NCBI RefSeq assembly: GCF_002964845.1 | Contig: NZ_PRDA01000010.1 | Coordinates: forward strand, 1-64,000 | From: Thermus tenuipuniceus | GTDB taxonomy: Bacteria > Deinococcota > Deinococci > Deinococcales > Thermaceae | Direction of reading: 5' to 3' | DNA length: 64,000 nucleotides | Part shown: piece after piece, positions 47,552 through 54,721 of the stretch | Layout of the letters: each line of letters begins with the position of its first letter | Numbering within the stretch: position 1 is the stretch's first letter | Position numbers and translations under genes: made by a program | Notes under the pieces: generated by a model | Told to the model about the DNA's origin: nothing | What the model saw: only the letters and a program-made list of their open reading frames with translations | Databases searched by the model: none

Positions 47552-48058
47552 TTATTCCTCCTGGTCCGCCTGATGAAGCCTTTTGCCCCAAAGGCTCTGG
47601 GGGCGATGGTGCTCCAGTACTAAGGTCCGCACCTCCGGGTCCTGAATGCGCTCCGCCGCATACAGGGGGTGGTGGCGGCGCACCTGGAAGGCCCCAAAGA
47701 TCCCCTTGCGCAAGGGATAAGGGGGTACGGGGAGGGCGTAAAGCCCGGTAAGGATGCGTTCCAAGGGACGGTAGGGCCTCAGGGCCTTTCCCGCATCGTG
47801 AAGAAGGGCAGCCCGGATGACGAAGGCAGGGACGTCAGGGTAGTGCTTCAGGAGCCGGCGGGCCACCCGCACCGCATGGGCCCGGTCCCTGGGATCCATG
47901 GAAAGGTAAAGGGTGCGCTCCTCCCCCCGCAAAAAGGCCAGGGCGAAGGCATCGTCCGGCTCCTCCCCTCGAGGAAAGAAGGCCTGGAAGAGGCGCCTAA
48001 GCCTCTTTGGCACCCTCCCGAACCCTCGTCCTAAGCCCTGGCTCCTGCGGCCCAGCAA
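47552..48058 (-). CDS. HD-domain phosphohydrolase
   Basis: 168 residues from TTG 48058. The HD motif is RAALLHDAGKALRPY, with earlier HAVRVARRLLKHYP and later HHPLYAAERI and LEHHRPQ supplying the other metal-binding histidines. This pattern is a metal-dependent phosphohydrolase, usually acting on nucleotides or cyclic nucleotides; the substrate is unknown. It starts 4 bases after the csoR stop, so the two genes are probably cotranscribed. Nothing points to a link with the sensor's ligand. Confidence 0.78.
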   Translation of the reverse strand: MLGRRSQGLGRGFGRVPKRLRRLFQAFFPRGEEPDDAFALAFLRGEERTLYLSMDPRDRAHAVRVARRLLKHYPDVPAFVIRAALLHDAGKALRPYRPLERILTGLYALPVPPYPLRKGIFGAFQVRRHHPLYAAERIQDPEVRTLVLEHHRPQSLWGKRLHQADQEE

Positions 48059-48062
48059 GGAG

Positions 48063-48344
48063 CTAGATGAACTTCTTCAGCATGGTGGCGATCTCCTCGG
48101 GCTTTTTAGGGTCCACCTTGCCCTCGGAAACCTCGGCGGCGCAGATGTTGAGGAACTCCTCCAGGATCAAGCTGGCCGCCGCCTCCATGGCCTTTTTGGT
48201 GGCGGTCATCTGGGTGAGGACCTCATCGCAGGGGCGCCCCTCCGCCACCATCTTCTGCAACCCTCTCACCTGGCCTTCGATACGCCGTAGCCGCTTGAGG
48301 ATGTTCCCCACGGTCTCTTGCCCCAGCTCGGTGGTCTTGGTCAT
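48063..48344 (-). CDS. CsoR/CstR-family repressor with a Cys-Phe-Cys site
   Basis: 93 residues of all-helical CsoR-family (DUF156) sequence: ILKRLRRIEGQVRGLQKMV, then GRPCDEVLTQMTATKKAME. In Cu(I)-sensing CsoR the ligands are Cys, His (+25) and Cys (+29). Here these positions are C39, F64 and C68, so the central His is missing. That pattern is known for CstR persulfide sensors, which use only the two cysteines. A reactive-sulfur sensor is therefore more likely than a copper sensor; this is inference. The promoter's -10 overlaps the dnaX stop codon, so it can be expressed alone. Confidence 0.83.
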   Translation of the reverse strand: MTKTTELGQETVGNILKRLRRIEGQVRGLQKMVAEGRPCDEVLTQMTATKKAMEAAASLILEEFLNICAAEVSEGKVDPKKPEEIATMLKKFI

Positions 48345-48350
48345 GAGGGC

Positions 48351-48356
48351 ATTATA
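48351..48356 (-). promoter_or_regulatory. -10 box TATAAT of the csoR-like gene
   Basis: A perfect TATAAT 6 bases before the ATG, a leaderless layout. Its TAA is also the stop codon of dnaX. The nearby ATAGGGGGTAC stretch could be an operator half-site for autoregulation. Confidence 0.7.
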
Positions 48357-50217
48357 TACCAGTACCCCCTATGTCGTCTTCGCTCACCGGTTCCTCGGCC
48401 TCAGGAAGCCTGGGCCTGCGCACCCAGAGAAGCCGCGCCCCCAAGAGCCGGGTGATCTCCGCTAGGCGCCGGTTGGGATCCTCAGGGGGCCTAAGGGGTT
48501 CCTCCGCCGGGGTGTCTTGACCGGCGGGGTCCACCCCCCCTCGCCAGGGAGCCTCTGCGGAAGGTGGCCTTTCGGCTGGCTCGGGCAAGGCATCCCACGG
48601 CTCCTCCTCTCCTCCAGGAAAACCCCTGGCCTCCTGGACACCCCCTTCGGGCAGGGCCGGGGAAGCGGGCTCGGAGGCCCTGGGCTCTTCCGAACGCCCA
48701 CGTTTTTCCCCGGGCAAAGGAAGGTTCCGGGAAGGGGGTCTAGGGTCTAGGCTTTTTTTTTCCAGGAGAAAGGCCACCTCCTCCACCCCGAAGTGGGCCC
48801 GCACCAGGGGGAGAAGGGTGGCCCTTTGCTCCTCAGCCCGCTTGTGGTGGAAGGCCTTGCTCTCGGGGAAGCGCAGCACCAAGCGCCCTCCTTCCAGGTC
48901 CGGCCGGGCCTCCCTGAGGAAAGCCCTCAGGGTGGGCTTCAGGGCCTCGAGGAACGCCCGCCACCTCCCGGCCAGGTCCCTTGGCATCTCCCCCGAAAGG
49001 TCTGCTTCCCTAACACCTGGCGGCACCAAGGGCTTGGTGGGATGGAACTCGGGCAGGTCTTCCTGGGAAGCCCCTTGCCTACGCAAATGGGCTGGCTTTC
49101 CAGGCAAAGCCGTCCCGGCCCGCACCCCTTCCCCGAAGGAGGGGCTGGCCGCGGGCTGAACCTCCCCGTTGCCCGGCTGGAACGAGGAGGCCGCCGGGAA
49201 AACCCTGGCCGCCTGCAACAAGGCTGCCTCCAGGGCCAGAAGGTCTGAGCGCTTGGCAAGGCGCTCCATGGCCTCGTCCAAGGCGGTGAGGGCTCCCAGT
49301 AAGGCTTCGGGAGGAGCCTCGAGGCCCTCCCCCGGCAGGCCGTGGGCGGCGTAGAGGGCCTCCCGGAGCACCTCCATGAGCCCTCCCACCAGGCTCCTTG
49401 GGGCGAAGCCCTTGGCGTAAAGCCCCCTGGCCTCCGAAAGCACCCCCTTGAGGTCTCCCCGGGCCAAGCCCCGGGCCAAGCGGGAAAGGGCCTCCCTTGG
49501 CGGAAGGCCCAAGGCCTCCTCCACCTGCTTTCGGGTCAAGGGACCTTCCAGGAGAAGCAGGCGGTCCAGGAGGCTTTCCGCATCCCTAAGCGCCCCGTCC
49601 GAAAGCCTTGCCACCAGGAGAAGGGCGTCTTCCTCCGCTTCCCTCCCCATCTCCCTGAGGATGCGCTGGAGCTTAAAGGCGATCTCCTCCTCCGTGAGGC
49701 GGCGGAAGCGGTAGTGTTGGGTGCGGGAAAGGATGGTGGGGGGCATCCTCTCGGGCTCGGTGGTGGCGAAGATGAAGAGCACGTGGGGCGGGGGCTCCTC
49801 CAAGGTCTTGAGGAGGGCATTGAAGGCGCTTTTGGAGAGCATATGGGCCTCATCCAGGATGAAGACCTTCCTGGGGGCGGAAAGGGGGGCGAGGAGGATC
49901 CTCTCCCTAAGTTCCCGCACGTCCTCCACCGAGTTGTTGCTGGCGGCGTCGATCTCCACCACATCGGGGTGGGCCCCCTTCTGCACCGCCTGGCAGTGGG
50001 CGCAAACCCCGCAAGGGCGCTCCACCCCCTGGCACCCCACGGCCATGGCCAGGAGCCGGGCGGTGGTGGTCTTCCCCACCCCCCGGGGGCCGGAAAAGAG
50101 GTAGGCCTGGGCGAGGCGTCCTTCCCGGACAGCCCGCATGAGGGGCTCCTTCACGTGCTCCTGGCCCACCAGCTCCTCAAAGGTGAGGGGGCGGACCCGG
50201 CGGTAAAGGGCGCTCAC
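48352..50217 (-). CDS. dnaX: DNA polymerase III tau/gamma subunit
   Basis: 621 residues (tau). The clamp-loader ATPase starts at GTG 50217 (SALYRRVRPLTFEELVGQ). Walker A is FSGPRGVGKTTTARLL, a four-Cys zinc module is formed by Cys at GCQGVERPCGVCAHC, and Walker B is FILDEAHMLSK. The sensor regions are ATTEPERMPPTILSRTQ and SDGALRDAESLLD. A long, low-complexity Pro/Glu-rich linker precedes the polymerase-binding C-terminus, which is some 90 residues longer than in T. thermophilus tau as I recall it. A run of nine A in the coding strand (48753-48761) allows production of the shorter gamma form. Confidence 0.95.
   Translation of the reverse strand: MSALYRRVRPLTFEELVGQEHVKEPLMRAVREGRLAQAYLFSGPRGVGKTTTARLLAMAVGCQGVERPCGVCAHCQAVQKGAHPDVVEIDAASNNSVEDVRELRERILLAPLSAPRKVFILDEAHMLSKSAFNALLKTLEEPPPHVLFIFATTEPERMPPTILSRTQHYRFRRLTEEEIAFKLQRILREMGREAEEDALLLVARLSDGALRDAESLLDRLLLLEGPLTRKQVEEALGLPPREALSRLARGLARGDLKGVLSEARGLYAKGFAPRSLVGGLMEVLREALYAAHGLPGEGLEAPPEALLGALTALDEAMERLAKRSDLLALEAALLQAARVFPAASSFQPGNGEVQPAASPSFGEGVRAGTALPGKPAHLRRQGASQEDLPEFHPTKPLVPPGVREADLSGEMPRDLAGRWRAFLEALKPTLRAFLREARPDLEGGRLVLRFPESKAFHHKRAEEQRATLLPLVRAHFGVEEVAFLLEKKSLDPRPPSRNLPLPGEKRGRSEEPRASEPASPALPEGGVQEARGFPGGEEEPWDALPEPAERPPSAEAPWRGGVDPAGQDTPAEEPLRPPEDPNRRLAEITRLLGARLLWVRRPRLPEAEEPVSEDDIGGTGI
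48753..48761 (-). promoter_or_regulatory. A9 slippery tract in dnaX
   Basis: Nine consecutive A in the coding strand (codons Glu-Lys-Lys-Ser). Reading with one A lost gives GCC TAG; with one A gained gives CCT AGA CCC TAG. Both alternate frames terminate at once. Transcriptional slippage at an A9 run is known to make gamma in T. thermophilus. Confidence 0.85.
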
Positions 50218-50224
50218 AAGGGCT

Positions 50225-50232
50225 AGTATAGG
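50225..50232. promoter_or_regulatory. Overlapping divergent -10 boxes of dnaX and the 50238 gene
   Basis: TATACT on the minus strand (50225-50230) lies 7 bases before the dnaX GTG. TATAGG on the plus strand (50227-50232) lies 5 bases before GTG 50238. The two share the central TATA of CTAGTATAG. Confidence 0.6.
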
Positions 50233-50237
50233 GCTTG

Positions 50238-50726
50238 GTGCGGAGCTTTCTCTCCCTCCACGTAGAGGCCCCGTTGGCAAGGGTGGTGGCCTGGACCCGG
50301 GAAAGAACCCTGGGGGCTGGGGTCTACCTGGTCCCAGACCCCCCCTGGGTGAGCCTGTACCATGAGGCCCTCGAGGCCCAGGAGGACCCCCAGGCCATCC
50401 GGGCCTTCCTGGAGGAGCTTTCCCAACTGGGAAGGGTCCTGGCCTTCCTGGTCCTGGCCGAGGAAGAGCTTCTCTTCCTTCTGGCCGAGGGGGGAAAGGT
50501 CCAGGCGGAGCTGGCCCAGGGAGCGGAGCTAGGGGAAAGGCTCATGGCCCCTTCGGAGCTGAGACCCCTGCTCGAGAAGGCCAGCCGCATGCCCCCCGTA
50601 AACGCAGTCCAGGCCCTGGCGGCCCATTTCGGCCTCCACCCCGACCACGCCGCCTTGGGCTTTTTGGACCTCCTGGAGGCCGAGGAGGAGGGGGACCTGC
50701 CCGAGGAGGTGATCTACCTTGAGTGA
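50238..50726 (+). CDS. Hypothetical protein upstream of argB
   Basis: 162 residues from GTG 50238 (a TTG at 50235 is also in frame). No signal peptide or membrane helix. The N-terminal strand RSFLSLHVEAPLARVVAWTR, the helix-rich middle and an acidic C-terminal EAEEEGDLPEEV suggest a small alpha/beta protein. I do not recognise the family. It is divergent from dnaX over a 20-base region, and its last codons overlap the argB start, so the two are translated together. Confidence 0.55.
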   Translation: MRSFLSLHVEAPLARVVAWTRERTLGAGVYLVPDPPWVSLYHEALEAQEDPQAIRAFLEELSQLGRVLAFLVLAEEELLFLLAEGGKVQAELAQGAELGERLMAPSELRPLLEKASRMPPVNAVQALAAHFGLHPDHAALGFLDLLEAEEEGDLPEEVIYLE

Positions 50727-51465
50727 ACCCTTGCTGGTGAAGGTGGGGGGAAGCCTAAGGGGTGCCGAAGCCCTGCTGGACGAACTCGCCAGCTACCCTG
50801 GCCCCCTGGTCCTGGTGCACGGGGGTGGGCCGGAGATCGGGGCCTGGCTTACCCGCCTGGGCTGGGAAAGCCGCTTTGAGGGAGGCCTGCGGGTAACGCC
50901 TCCCGAACACATGGAGGTGGTGGAGATGAGCCTGTGCCTCACGGGAAAGCGCCTGGCGGAGGGACTTTCCCGAAAGGGGAAAAGGGCCCTTTCCCTTTCC
51001 GGGCGGGATGCCCTCTGCCTAAGGGGGAAGGCCCTCCCCCACCTGGGCCGGGTGGGGGAGGTGGTGGGGGTGGAAGTGGGCTTGCTCCTGGACCTCCTGG
51101 AAAAGGGCTACACGCCCCTCCTCGCCCCTATCGCCCTGGACGAGGAAGGCCCCTTGAACGTGAACGCCGACACCGCCGCCGGGGCGGTGGCCGGGGCCTT
51201 GGGGTGGCCCGCCCTCTTCCTCACGGATGTGCCCGGTGTCTTAAGGGATCCCAAGGACCCCACCACCCGCTTCCCCCACCTCACGCCGAAGGAAGTGGAC
51301 GACCTGAAGGCCCAGGGGATCCTCCAGGGGGGCATGATCCCCAAGGTGGAAGCTGCTTTAAGCGCCCTTAGGACAGGCGCCCCCTGGGCTGCCATCGCTC
51401 GAGGGGAAAGGGGGGTGGTGGCCGGGGTTTTGCAGGGGGAGAGGGGAACCCGGTTCACCCTTTAG
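50719..51465 (+). CDS. argB: Acetylglutamate kinase
   Basis: 248 residues of the amino-acid kinase family. It phosphorylates N-acetylglutamate in arginine synthesis. The phosphate-binding loop LLVKVGGSL, the LVLVHGGGPEIG glycine cluster, and the C-terminal NVNADTAAGAVAGAL and LTDVPGVLRDP segments with QGGMIPKV match ArgB. The related Thermus LysZ kinase (lysine pathway) has a different N-terminus as I remember it, so ArgB is favoured. The start TTG at 50719 has a GAGGAGGTGATC ribosome site. Tail-to-tail overlap of 11 bases with the DJ-1 gene. Confidence 0.88.
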   Translation: MSEPLLVKVGGSLRGAEALLDELASYPGPLVLVHGGGPEIGAWLTRLGWESRFEGGLRVTPPEHMEVVEMSLCLTGKRLAEGLSRKGKRALSLSGRDALCLRGKALPHLGRVGEVVGVEVGLLLDLLEKGYTPLLAPIALDEEGPLNVNADTAAGAVAGALGWPALFLTDVPGVLRDPKDPTTRFPHLTPKEVDDLKAQGILQGGMIPKVEAALSALRTGAPWAAIARGERGVVAGVLQGERGTRFTL

Positions 51466-51958
51466 CCAGAAGCTCCAAAAAGGCTAGGACGAACCCGGGC
51501 AGGTCCTTGGGCCCCTGGGCGGTGACCAGGTTGCCATCCACCACCACCCCCGTTTCCTGGTAAAGCCCCCCGGCGTTCTCCAGGTCGTCCCGGATGGAGG
51601 AAAACCCCGTGACCCGCCTGCCCCGCACCAGCCCGGCGCTGATGAGAACCCAGCCCGCATGGCAGATGGCCCCGAGGGGCCTTCCCCCTTCCGCCACCCG
51701 GCGCACCAGGGCCAGCACCTCAGGGCTTCTTCTCAGGTAATCGGGGGCGAAGCCTCCGGGGATGAGGAGGCCCGCCAGCTCCGGCGCCTCCCGGGCGCTT
51801 ACCTCCGACTTCCAGGAAAAACCCGACTTGGCCCTGTACTCCCGGGCCTCAGGACCGATGACCATCGGAGTATACCCGGCCTCCTGCACCCGGTAGTACG
51901 GGTACAGGAACTCCCGCTCGTCAAAAAGGTCCGCCAGAAGAATCCCCACTCGCTTCAC
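51455..51958 (-). CDS. DJ-1/PfpI-family protein
   Basis: 167 residues. The nucleophile-elbow cysteine is in GAICHAGWVLISAG, and the oxyanion/Glu region is in IPGGFAPDYLRRS. The first strand VGILLADLFDEREF is typical. PfpI-type proteins have been reported as intracellular peptidases, glyoxalases or deglycases, and the sequence does not decide between them. It overlaps the following Nudix gene's 3' end and argB's 3' end. Confidence 0.83.
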   Translation of the reverse strand: MKRVGILLADLFDEREFLYPYYRVQEAGYTPMVIGPEAREYRAKSGFSWKSEVSAREAPELAGLLIPGGFAPDYLRRSPEVLALVRRVAEGGRPLGAICHAGWVLISAGLVRGRRVTGFSSIRDDLENAGGLYQETGVVVDGNLVTAQGPKDLPGFVLAFLELLAKG

Positions 51959-52511
51959 GCCACACCTCCAGGAACTCCTTAAGGATATTCCCCGTCACCC
52001 CCCAGATGTCCACCCCTCGCCAGGGAAAGTGCCAGACGGTGCGGCCATGGCGCACCTCGCTCCAGGGGGTGATTTGGAGAAGCTCCCTTACCGGAGCCAA
52101 GAAAACCTCGGCCACCTCGAGGGGATTGGGCCTTAGGAGAGGAAGATCCTCCCGGAAGACCACCACCGGCTGGACCAGGAAACCCTGGGGGGAAAGGGCG
52201 GGGGAAAGGAAGCCCAAGGGCTCCACCCCCAAAAGGCCCACCTCCTCCGCCGCCTCCCGCAGCGCCGCCTCCACCGGCGTCTCCCCCGGCTCCACCGCCC
52301 CCCCGGGAAAGCTCACCTGGCCCGCGTGGGTGGGCAGGTGGGGGCTCCTTAGGGTAAAGAGGAGGCTTTCCCCAAGAAGGGGCACGGCCACCGCCGCCAG
52401 GCGGAAGCCCTCCGGGAGGGCTAGCTCTCCCGGCAGGCCCTGAGGGAGCGCCTTCTTAAGGCGGTCTCGGGGTCCAGGCCCCTCTTCGCGAAAAGCCCCA
52501 CCAGGTTCCAA
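51921..52511 (-). CDS. CoA-pyrophosphatase-like Nudix hydrolase
   Basis: 196 residues. The Nudix box GAVEPGETPVEAALREAAEEVGL (positions spaced as G-x5-E-x7-R-E-x2-E-E-x-G) binds Mg ions. The stretch LRSPHLPTHAGQVSFPGG just ahead of it is the hallmark of the NUDT7-type CoA diphosphatases. It would split CoA or NAD-type diphosphates. The start is TTG 52511, inside mazG; no nearer ATG, GTG or TTG exists, and the N-terminal helix RDRLKKAL fits the family, so a 91-base coding overlap with mazG appears real. Its 3' end overlaps the DJ-1 gene. Confidence 0.82.
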   Translation of the reverse strand: MEPGGAFREEGPGPRDRLKKALPQGLPGELALPEGFRLAAVAVPLLGESLLFTLRSPHLPTHAGQVSFPGGAVEPGETPVEAALREAAEEVGLLGVEPLGFLSPALSPQGFLVQPVVVFREDLPLLRPNPLEVAEVFLAPVRELLQITPWSEVRHGRTVWHFPWRGVDIWGVTGNILKEFLEVWREASGDSSGGPF

Positions 52512-53008
52512 AGCGCCTCCTCGAGGTCCCCTTTCTCCAGGGCCGCCCTCAGGCCCTCCTCGCTTCCCGGATCCACGCCCTTTCGCTGGAGTTCATAGGC
52601 CCGAAGCAGGGTGGGAAGGTGCTTGGGTAGCCCACAGGGCTCCTCCTCCTTCCCCTCCTCCGCCTTCAGTTCCTCCCAGCGGGCCTTCACCTCCTCCGGG
52701 GTCTTGGCCGTGCCCTCCCCAAACACATGGGGGTGGCGGCGGATGAGCTTTTCCACGATGCTTCTTTCCACGTCCTCGTAGGAGAACCGCCCCTCCTCCT
52801 CGGCGATGACGCTGTGAAAGGCCACCTGCAAAAGCACATCCCCAAGCTCCTCCGCCATCTCCTGGGAATCCCCCTTCAAAAGGGCATCCGCCGCCTCGCT
52901 GGCCTCCTCCAAAAGGTACGGGATGAGGCTTTCATGGGTCTGGGCCCGGTCCCAGGGGCAGCCCCCAGGGCCCCTGAGGCAGCGCATCACCTCAAGAAGC
53001 CGCTCCAT
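52421..53008 (-). CDS. mazG: Nucleoside triphosphate pyrophosphohydrolase MazG
   Basis: 195 residues from the ATG at 53008. MazG hydrolyses NTPs to NMPs and pyrophosphate. LRGPGGCPWDRAQTHESL, the metal-binding EEASEAADAL and EELGDVLLQVAFHS helices (Glu/Glu/Glu/Asp), and RRHPHVFGEG are family signatures. Only the N-terminal MazG domain pattern is complete; many bacterial MazG proteins have a second copy and are longer (~260), so this is a short form. Overlaps both neighbours, suggesting translational coupling with the upstream membrane protein. Confidence 0.88.
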   Translation of the reverse strand: MERLLEVMRCLRGPGGCPWDRAQTHESLIPYLLEEASEAADALLKGDSQEMAEELGDVLLQVAFHSVIAEEEGRFSYEDVERSIVEKLIRRHPHVFGEGTAKTPEEVKARWEELKAEEGKEEEPCGLPKHLPTLLRAYELQRKGVDPGSEEGLRAALEKGDLEEALWNLVGLFAKRGLDPETALRRRSLRACRES

Positions 53009-53441
53009 GCCCCCCATTCTCCCTCAGGAGGAAGCCTCCCGCCAGGGAAAGGCCCACCAAGAGCAGGGAAAGGGGGTCTACCGGAGCCTGCTCCAGCACC
53101 CACCCCCCGGGCCCCGGGGCGGGTAGACCCGTGGTGCGGGTGAGGAGGAAAAGCCCCCCCATCACCCCCACCAGGTACCGCCCCAGGCGCCGCCAGCCCG
53201 GGCCTATGGGCACCTCCAGAAGGGGCAGGAGGAGCAAGGAGAGGCCGTAGCCCAGCTCGAAGGCCAACAGGCCCATGAAGAGAAGGGCGTACCAGAACCC
53301 CGGGGTCTGGAAGGCCAGGGCGGGGTTTTGCACCAGAAAAAGCTCCCCGCATAGCCCCCCGCCCAGGGGGGTCTTCCCGAAGCCCAGAAGCTGGAGGAAA
53401 AAGGGAAGGATGAGCAAAAAGGCCGCCAGACGGAGGCGCAT
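52992..53441 (-). CDS. Small membrane protein downstream of the nos genes
   Basis: 149 residues with about four hydrophobic segments (residues 5-22, 44-75, 85-105 and 120-140). The N-terminal cysteine near residue 31 (GGGLCGELFLVQ) might face the periplasm. I do not recognise it. It follows nosY by 8 bases and overlaps mazG by 17-26 bases, so it is likely the last membrane gene of the copper operon, perhaps an accessory to the NosFY transporter. Confidence 0.65.
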   Translation of the reverse strand: MRLRLAAFLLILPFFLQLLGFGKTPLGGGLCGELFLVQNPALAFQTPGFWYALLFMGLLAFELGYGLSLLLLPLLEVPIGPGWRRLGRYLVGVMGGLFLLTRTTGLPAPGPGGWVLEQAPVDPLSLLLVGLSLAGGFLLRENGGHGAAS

Positions 53442-53449
53442 GCCCTATG

Positions 53450-54199
53450 CTACCGGTCCCTGCGGGCAAAGACCAGGGCGCCCAGCAGGGCCAGGGCAAA
53501 CCCCGAGAAGGCCAGGTAAAGGAGGCCCAGCCAAGGCCCCACCTCCCCAAGCCGCTCCGCCACCAGGTACCCTATGGGCCCGGTGAGCACCGGGGCCTTC
53601 AAGCTGGCCAGGAGCCCCACCCGGTGGATCTCCTGGGGGTTGAGAAGCAGGGCCAGGGTGAGGAGGCCCTCCAGGGGATAGTCCTTAAGGCGCACCGCCA
53701 GGGCCACCACCAGGGGTCCATAAAGGATGTTCAAGAGGCCGAAAAGGCCAAATCCCAGGCCCAGGGCCCGCTTTTCCTCCAGGGTCAAGGCGGAAAGCAG
53801 GGCGGCAAGGCCCACCCAGAAGGCCAGGAGGCCAAGGCCGGAAAGCAAAAGCCATAAGAGGGCCTTTCCGGAAAGGCCCAAGAGCCCTGCCCCCAAAAGA
53901 AGGCCAGGCATAAGGGGGAATCCTAACCCCAGAAAAACCCCCAAGACCCCTTGGCCAAAACCCGAGAAGGCCCTCACGGGAAGCCCAAGGAGGAAGGCCC
54001 ACTCCTCCCTCGAGGCCAAAAGGGGAAGGGCCAGGGCCAGGACCAAGGGGGGAAGGAGGAGGAGCAGCCCCGAGTAGAGCCCCACCAAGCCCACCCCTTC
54101 CCCCCGGCCTAGGAAGCCGAGGGCCAAAAGGGAAGGGAGAAGGAAAAGGCCAAAGGACCAGGGGTTCCGGGATATCTCCTTGAAAAAGAAGGGGCTCAT
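53450..54199 (-). CDS. nosY: ABC transporter permease, NosY-like
   Basis: 249 residues with six membrane helices. The N-terminal FKEISRNPWSFGLFL and the loop LLNPQEIHRVGLLASL are the marks of NosY/ABC-2 permeases. With NosF and NosD it forms a transporter that supports copper-centre assembly; the classical target is CuZ of nitrous oxide reductase. No nosZ is visible here. Its ATG overlaps the stop of the upstream nosL by 4 bases. Confidence 0.85.
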   Translation of the reverse strand: MSPFFFKEISRNPWSFGLFLLPSLLALGFLGRGEGVGLVGLYSGLLLLLPPLVLALALPLLASREEWAFLLGLPVRAFSGFGQGVLGVFLGLGFPLMPGLLLGAGLLGLSGKALLWLLLSGLGLLAFWVGLAALLSALTLEEKRALGLGFGLFGLLNILYGPLVVALAVRLKDYPLEGLLTLALLLNPQEIHRVGLLASLKAPVLTGPIGYLVAERLGEVGPWLGLLYLAFSGFALALLGALVFARRDR

Positions 54200-54711
54200 G
54201 GGGCCTTGGGAGGGGGAGGGAAAAAGTCAGTGGGCACCCAGGTACGCTTCTTCCCCTCCTTCAGGGCCTCCGCCCAGGTGAGCACCCGTCCCCCCGCCCG
54301 CTCGGGCCGCTCCTTGAGGTGGCGTTCCAAGGCCTCCTGGCTCCCGAAGGCCAAAAGCCCCGAGCCCATGGGGGTGCGGATCCGGGGGTTGTGATAGAGG
54401 AGGGCCTTTTCCGCCGCCACCCACTTGGGCGCGGTGCGGGAGCTTTCGGCGTAGTCCGCCAGGTAAACCTCCTTGGCGACGAGGCTTGGCCCACCCCAGC
54501 CGTTCAACTGGTCCAGGAGGCAGGCGGGGTCGTCGTAGAAGAAGGCCTTGCCCTGCGGGTTCACCGCCTGGGCCGCGTGGCGGGCGTCCAGGATGGTCAT
54601 GAAGCAGTAGGGGCAGGCCTCCACCCCCACCCGCAACGGGCGGGGGGCGGCCAGGGCCCGGGCAAGGAACACCCCGGACGCCAACCCCGCTAGGAAGCGT
54701 CTACGGTCCAT
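54196..54711 (-). CDS. nosL: NosL-family copper protein with Tat signal
   Basis: 171 residues. The twin-arginine signal is DRRRFLAGLASGVFLARALA. The mature part has the NosL metal motif ACPYCFM and the later RTPMGSGLLAFG. NosL is a periplasmic Cu(I) chaperone for nitrous oxide reductase maturation. This copy has CxxC-x-M spacing like the family and is shorter than the second copy at 54722. It sits between nosL-2 and nosY. Confidence 0.85.
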   Translation of the reverse strand: MDRRRFLAGLASGVFLARALAAPRPLRVGVEACPYCFMTILDARHAAQAVNPQGKAFFYDDPACLLDQLNGWGGPSLVAKEVYLADYAESSRTAPKWVAAEKALLYHNPRIRTPMGSGLLAFGSQEALERHLKERPERAGGRVLTWAEALKEGKKRTWVPTDFFPPPPKAP

Positions 54712-54721
54712 AGGGGAAAGT

